The position numbers were made by a program, and so were the translations under genes. Below are positions 58,448 through 64,000 of a stretch of 64,000 nucleotides of DNA, piece after piece (position 1 is the stretch's first letter; each line of letters begins with the position of its first letter). The notes below the pieces were generated by a model. It was given only the letters and a program-made list of their open reading frames with translations. It was not told the DNA's origin and ran no database searches. This DNA is from Nyssa sinensis (lineage: Eukaryota; Streptophyta; Magnoliopsida; Cornales; Nyssaceae): positions 14,425,763 to 14,489,762 of the forward strand of contig CM018033.1 of NCBI GenBank assembly GCA_008638375.1. Direction: 5' to 3'.

Positions 58448-60130
58448 TCATTTATCCATTGCACTAAAAATTTCTTTGTACACAATATTCTTTTTATATT
58501 CTTCGGGTATGCCTTTTTTTATTAATTATCAAAATCTTCAAACCCAATGGTTAGGTAACACATGACAAAGCAACATACATTTGGCCATGAGTAAAAACTG
58601 GATTTGGAAGATAAAGACCAATATTGGTTAGAGTTTTCTCTTGACTCTTGTTGATAGTCATAGCAAATGCTAACTTCATCGAAAACTATCTTCTCTTCAG
58701 TGAAAATGGTAAATGGCTAGGTGGATGGGGATAACCCAACACATGGAATTAAGACAATTTCGTCAACTTTTGATCCTATTATCACTTTAGCTTCAATAAC
58801 TCTGTGTCCAATTTTTTGGAGTATCAATCGAGTTTTGTTGCATAATCCTAAAGGTTGATTGATGTTTCTCAAAAACATTATTGGCCAACTTTAAGTTCCA
58901 AGCAATGATTTGCAATTCCGGGTAAACTTAAAGAATGCAAAAATTCAAGAGGATGCATATGTTGCTCACTACTATCACTCTGAGTTGGGCATATTTTGTT
59001 TGCATTATACAAGACCTTGAGTTCTCCAGGAAGCATTGAAAGCATTGTAGCATTCAGCTCGTCAACATCAACATTTTTAGGAGCCAAAATGGCACTTCCT
59101 TCAAATACGACACATCTCTCTAATTATCATGCAAATCATGGTATGTTGCATCAATTAATTGATGTAAGCACCTTTCGCCATTGATTATAAGGAATTCTTT
59201 AGAAATTTTTATCCAATTAGGTTCATAACCTTCACCAAAGTAGACTCCCGAAAATTTTCCTTCACCCAGGGACAGAATCCATTTTGCAAACTCATGTAGA
59301 TAAATACTTGCATCGTTAGTAATAGTTTGTGTTGTAATCTGCATATTCCTTCTTAAATATAAAACTTGGCAACTGATTCGGGATAGTTGAGCTAGGTAGT
59401 AAAGTTTCTACTATTTCTTGACGCCCTCCTTTTGGCACAACAGGTAAAATATGTTTGAAATCACCACCAAGTACAAATAGCTTTCCACCAAAAACTCTAT
59501 CTTTGGAACAAAATTCAAAAATTTTTAGAATATCTTTGAAGGTATGATCAATAGCCTCAAAAGCATGTTGACTTACCATTGGAGCCTCATTGCCATATGA
59601 TTAGTGATGTTTCCTAAATTAATCTTGCCAAATCAGTACCTAAATTAATTGCGCAACATGACGACTCATCTGGGTTTAGTGGAATTTTGAAACGCGAATG
59701 TGCAGTTTTACCGCCTGGTAATAATAAAACAACAATATCAAATAATGCAACAGAAATGACAATCTTTTTCTTCGATCTCAATTTTGTGATCAATGTCTTC
59801 CAAAGATATGTCTTTCTAATCCCACCACTACCATATACAAAGAATAAACCACCTCTTCGATTGGTATACGACTCCATTATTGTGTCAAATGCCCTGAGTT
59901 GGTCATTATTCAAACCAGCGTGTAACAACTCAAACAATTGTCCTTCTAAGACACTTTCATAATCAAGTTCCTCCATGATGAGCCTATTTGTAACCAATTA
60001 AGCTGATTGAGCTAATGGTAGAGAAATAGGAGGAAACTCTTTAAGGGATCTGCCATTTTTATTTAATATATGCTCAATTTCAAGGAAGCCTAAATTCTTC
60101 AATTCATGTTCCTCTAGACTTGTAGCAGTA
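58448..60130 (-). pseudogene. Helitron Pif1-like helicase part, decayed
   Basis: Pieces in order: EEHELKNLGFLEIEHIL, NRLIMEELDYES, LNNDQLRAFDTIMES, then Walker A as GSGGIRKT (family GxGGTGKT, so two key residues are lost), LLLPGGKTAHSRFKIPL, FVLGGDFKHILPVVPKGG (Walker B region), YGEGYEP-like linker, LAPKNVDVDELN region (MAPKNVDVDELNATML), and at the end HGQMYVALSCVT (family ISRVT). Stops and frameshifts separate these. It ends at TGA 58450-58448 after IFSAMDK. Confidence 0.85.
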
Positions 60131-60389
60131 TCCCCGATTTATCTTCATAGCCTATACTGTAAATCATTGGTCAATTCATGCTAGTGTTTTTCTCATAAAT
60201 CGTTTGGGTTTGTAATTTTTAAAAACATTATCATTGAACAAAACATATTTTCTAAGTTGGGGACCGGATGACTATGTTGAGGCCTCATTTAGAGCTTCAT
60301 GCCATTCATTATCATCATCAAGTAAGCCAAGTGCATGACATGTAGATTTGAACGTGAGGTGTAAAATTTCATTGACAGTTCTAGTATCC

Positions 60390-61572
60390 TTATAACACTA
60401 TTGCACCAAGAACTTTGGTTAATAACATATGCAAATAATATCTCTCACCTGAGTTAGGATGTACATAAGACAATCCGCCAATACAAACTCGTTGTTGATG
60501 GCGTGTCCATTTCTTTGTCCCTCCATTCCAAACCCATAACTTGGAAATTTTGCAGTAAGTTAATGAGTTTGCATCTGCATTTGCTTGATTTGCTTCAAAC
60601 CATTTTGTTAACATTGTGTCATGAATACTTGTTTCATTAACAACTAATGCAATATTCGACGACTCTCTAAAAATAACAAAATTTTCACCTGGGAGATGAT
60701 ACTACAATCGTTCAATAGAAGAAAACTGCTTTTGCAAATCAAACTCAAATATTCACCAACATGCTTCAATTGTAGATACATAACAATAGTCCAAATATTG
60801 TTTGACCTCATCAGCATTCTAATACTAACAGTTGTCCATCATTATTAGGCTAAATGATGTTATCATGAATCATAATCATTGCACGAATAGGTCCCTTATG
60901 TATGTATTTGAATAAGTACTTGACCAACTTGCTATGTGCACATCGCTTAATGTTGATATAGGCATCAAACAACACAAGAAGATCACGAATTGTATGGAAT
61001 GACCCAATGATTATCCACATCAATTCCATGGATCTTATATGTTTTCCCCGTGTCTTTATGTCTGTAATTGATGAACCTATTTTTATCAATTGTTGTTTCA
61101 TTACAGAATGACTTTGGATAATGTTTTGAACACTTTCCATTAATCATACACAGGGCATTAGGATTAGCTACACTGCACAAGCCATTAGGATTATCGTACA
61201 CCTCAATACAATTTCAAAAGCTAATGGATCTTCATGCTCATCAGGGAATTCAGTACAAATGATGTCATCTATTTCCTCTGGTAATTTTGGCTTATCCTCT
61301 ATTGCTAGAGTTAAAATGATGTGACTATAAGGTAATCCTCTCTTTTGAAATTTAATCACATGGATATCTGTCGACAAAAATATGAAACGGGTGTTGTCAA
61401 TTAGAAGTTTGTTATTAAAGTGAATTTCTAAACAATTTAATAGAAGTAAACTATATGTATCTGTAGTTATTTTACCAAAAAATTCTTGTTTCTTGACATC
61501 TATCATTAACTTCTTCATTTTCAATTGAAAAAACTCTAACAACTATATCTGGTACAATGTGTTGGCCAGGTA
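60390..61572 (-). pseudogene. Helitron Rep core, decayed
   Basis: PGQHIVPDIVVRVF is next to the LTR, with a frame change at a T-run (about 61520) into LKMKKLMIDVKKQEFFGKI. The HUH motif reads FQKRGLPYSHIIL, where the family has H-A-H, so the first His is Tyr. Then IDDIICTEFPDEHEDPLA, CMINGKCSKHYPKSFCNET, the Tyr motif KYLFKYIHKGP (both Tyr kept), ANQANADANSLTYCKI, WVWNGGTKKWTRHQ and GERYYLHMLL. Multiple frames and stops. Confidence 0.85.
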
Positions 61573-63643
61573 TGTCACGCCCCGGGCCCCAAAGACTCGA
61601 GGGTGATCCTGTAATTCAAGGTCAAACTAAATAAATAATTTATGTATATCTCAAACCACTATGTGATTAGCATATTCTCACTTGAGTTTTCATAACATAA
61701 ATATTCATTCACATTCCATACATATAACCCAACAAGGTTTCCATACATAAATTTCAAAAGTGTATTCATCACGTGATTGTTATTTCTAAGTTAAAAGAAT
61801 ACTAGTGCCATTGAAGCTTTCAAGCCTTCACATCAACATATAAAAATCATAAAGCCTTTTATATTTCCAACAATAACAAAAGTTCAAAAGAGAATTATGA
61901 ATTTAGGTATGCCCCGAAATCAACAAAAGGGTCCAAAAAGAAGCGTTCTTCTAATCCATGTCATTAACTCTTTACCGTTACCTAAATCTGGTAGGGGGTC
62001 AAAACAACAACCTCAGTAGAGATTCTAAAATTGAAAAAATTAAGGCGGTGCAAAGTGTAGGCATGTGAGATGTGAAGTGTCAACACAAGTATTCAATCAA
62101 CATGCAGACATATCAATAGGTTATTCATTATGTTTTCAAATAATGTAAACCGTCAACCTAACCACAAGAAGAACATAACAATATGTGAGTGGATTGATCA
62201 TTATATTTCAACAATGTAAACCGACAACCCAACCACAAGAATAACATAACAATATGTAAATGGGATGATCATTATACAATAACACTTAAATCCATGCCAA
62301 ACAATTTACCATTGAAGCTTCACATTATTCCTCTCATTTAGATATAATCACTTCCTCAAATCACCTAATGGCCCTCAAAAAAGCCTAGTACTTCATGAGC
62401 TACTAACCCGTTGGCTATGTACTACCACTCGTGCCGGGTTACGATTTGCAACTGAAGAGAGACACAATCCCCATCACAAAATATTTTTGGTCTCTAATGT
62501 GGCCTCACAACATGTCACTCTTCCCTATCCTTCAACTTGTTCTAAGGATTAATTATCCACATTCCCATTTTCCATTTCCAATTTCACATCTCATCTTTTG
62601 TCAATGTTTTCCACTTTATTTACAAACATGTCCAATGTTCATATCATTTCATCATTTATAAAATAAAAAAAAAAACACAACAATGCTAACACAACTTCAT
62701 AACCTTCAACAATCTAATCATTTAACTCAAGTATGAAAATACATACATTCTTGATATTTAAGAATCTCATCGTTTATCACAAAGATATATCAATACTAGG
62801 GAAATCAAGATATTCTACATTTCATTATAATCCAAGGCATGAACAATATAGAAAAATATGACATTGTAGGAAAAATCTCAAGATGAGTAAAATGCATTAT
62901 GCTTCACATGGAAAACACCCAACCACTACCTATGTTAGAATTCCTACTTCTACACAAGTGTAGATTTATATGTAGAGAGAGAGATTTCAAGATCTTGGCT
63001 TCAGTCCTTGCCCAAAAACCCTAATAAATATTTTACACCGTTTATTTCATTCAATCAAGCTAGATCTATAAGAAAATGCAAGAAATTTGAAAGGGAAATG
63101 AAAAATCCTAAATTTTACCTTTTGTTCTTAAAGAAATCTTTGAAATCCTAACTTTCAGTTAGTGAGAAATCTTCCTCAGCCTGGATCTTTGCACTGGAAG
63201 ATTTGTGTGTATTTTAGAATTCCATGGAATCCATCAATCTTTAAGAACCCTAATTTTTCTACTTTAGCTTGAAAGAGTTTGTTTAAGAATAGAAATAAGA
63301 ATTGGGCAAAATTGTTTTTTTGCCCGTAACTTAAAAGTGTTTTGTCAGACGCTCGTTTGAATGAACAAGCCATTCGTTCGAACGAAGGTAGAACGAGTAT
63401 AAAACGAAAGTCGCACTAGGCTTTCTGGTGCTTGTGCGAACGAACTCCAAAAAATCTAATGCCTTTTTCCTCATTTCTACAATTTAACTTTTTACCCTTT
63501 TTCATTTATTTCCCACGTATCATCACTCCATATTATGTTGTTTAAATTATTTTCATCTAATCATTATGTTCCTGAGGTTTATTATCATACAGAACTAACA
63601 TTATCTATTATTTATTTATTTTTCAATTTTACGAAACGTTACA
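61573..63643 (+). mobile_element. Solo LTR, 2071 bp, TSD AGGTA, inside the Helitron
   Basis: Begins TGTCACGCCCCGGGCCCC and ends TTTTACGAAACGTTACA. Exact duplications AGGTA lie at 61568-61572 and 63644-63648. Removing LTR plus one copy makes the Helitron frame read through (ELRCIPGQHIVPD). No gag-pol, PBS or second LTR. Related at its start to the LTR end at 27955. Confidence 0.9.
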
Positions 63644-63648
63644 AGGTA

Positions 63649-64000
63649 TACATCTCAGCTCATGTTTAATTTCTGGCTAATTTAGATTACATATGAAGGT
63701 AATAAAGAGATATGAAAATTCTATTATTCGACAAATAGCCATTACATCCTGATAATGTTGAATCATAATACGTGGCTCCCTTAAAAAGATGAAGGCAGGA
63801 CATATCTTCTACCAACTACTGATGCATCTGTGTCACCAGTGATAACAACATCCTCTAATCCTCGATAAAGATCTATACGTAGAACATGTTGTTTGCATCT
63901 TCTATAATTGAGGCAATTTTGTTCAATAGTTGTATAACAATCAACCAAAAATTGTTGGAACAGGCACCCGCCTTGAAGTAACGTGTTTCCTTCTTCATCT
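63649..64000 (-). pseudogene. Helitron-like N-terminal domain, partial
   Basis: The minus strand from the window edge reads DEEGNTLLQGGCLFQQFLVD, CYTTIEQNCLNYRRCKQH, VLRIDLYRGLEDVV and SVVGRRYVLP, matching the Helitron_like_N signature (GGRLFQQ...IE...LR, then a conserved VLP). It continues into the Rep core across the solo LTR. Partial at the window end. Confidence 0.8.

Larger units (their letters stand above)
58448..64000 (-). mobile_element. Helitron (RepHel) remnant, running off the window
   Basis: The minus strand carries, from the window edge downward, the Helitron-like N-terminal domain, the Rep core and a Pif1-type helicase, all decayed. A 2.07-kb solo LTR interrupts the N-terminal part. 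The 5' end is beyond 64000; the 3' hairpin/CTRR end was not identified. Confidence 0.85.

Noticed and set aside
1..64000. CRISPR arrays, operons, bacterial mobile elements or rRNA
   Set aside because: The sequence is plant nuclear DNA with spliced genes; no such structures are present.

Overview
The window is nuclear DNA of a TE-rich flowering plant, most likely a woody eudicot. It is AT-rich, has canonical GT-AG introns, and carries a plant subtilase together with Helitron, LINE, MULE, hAT, PIF/Harbinger and LTR debris. All assignments were made by eye from the sequence; no database search was run.

One intact host gene was found. It is a secreted subtilisin-like serine protease of the SBT2 group, on the minus strand, from ATG at 53342 to TAG at 29222. 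I could join ten exons whose phases fit at every junction (2526 nt, 841 aa). Signal peptide, I9 propeptide, catalytic D180, H255, N362 and S618, PA domain and Fn3-like tail are all present. About 90% of the 24-kb locus is intron, and the introns hold identifiable insertions: two hAT-like elements, a SINE, a miniature (SMART/TRIM-class) LTR element, two LINE tails, tandem duplications and a possible LTR.

Left flank (1-29221). 1-9495 is non-coding LTR-type DNA in both orientations. Two Mutator-like foldback elements follow back to back (10287-10791 and 10807-15409). The second carries a 3.07-kb solo LTR inside one arm. A LINE (about 16660-19540) is interrupted by a 450-bp solo LTR. Next come a decayed Pong-like ORF1, a hAT-like element inside a duplicated segment, tandem repeats, and an LTR end at 27955.

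Right flank (53343-64000). The subtilase leader and promoter are followed by about 3 kb of AT-rich DNA with one degenerate minisatellite, then a 609-bp solo LTR. A decayed Helitron replicase/helicase runs off the window end and is itself split by a 2.07-kb solo LTR.

No gag-pol reading frame was seen. At least four LTRs are solo with target-site duplications, which points to frequent LTR-LTR recombination. I did not find a clearly new gene system. The most unusual items are the nested foldback/LTR structure, the 248-bp miniature LTR element, the tRNA-like A/B-box modules inside large LTRs, and a tandem duplication carrying a T26-G19 tract.
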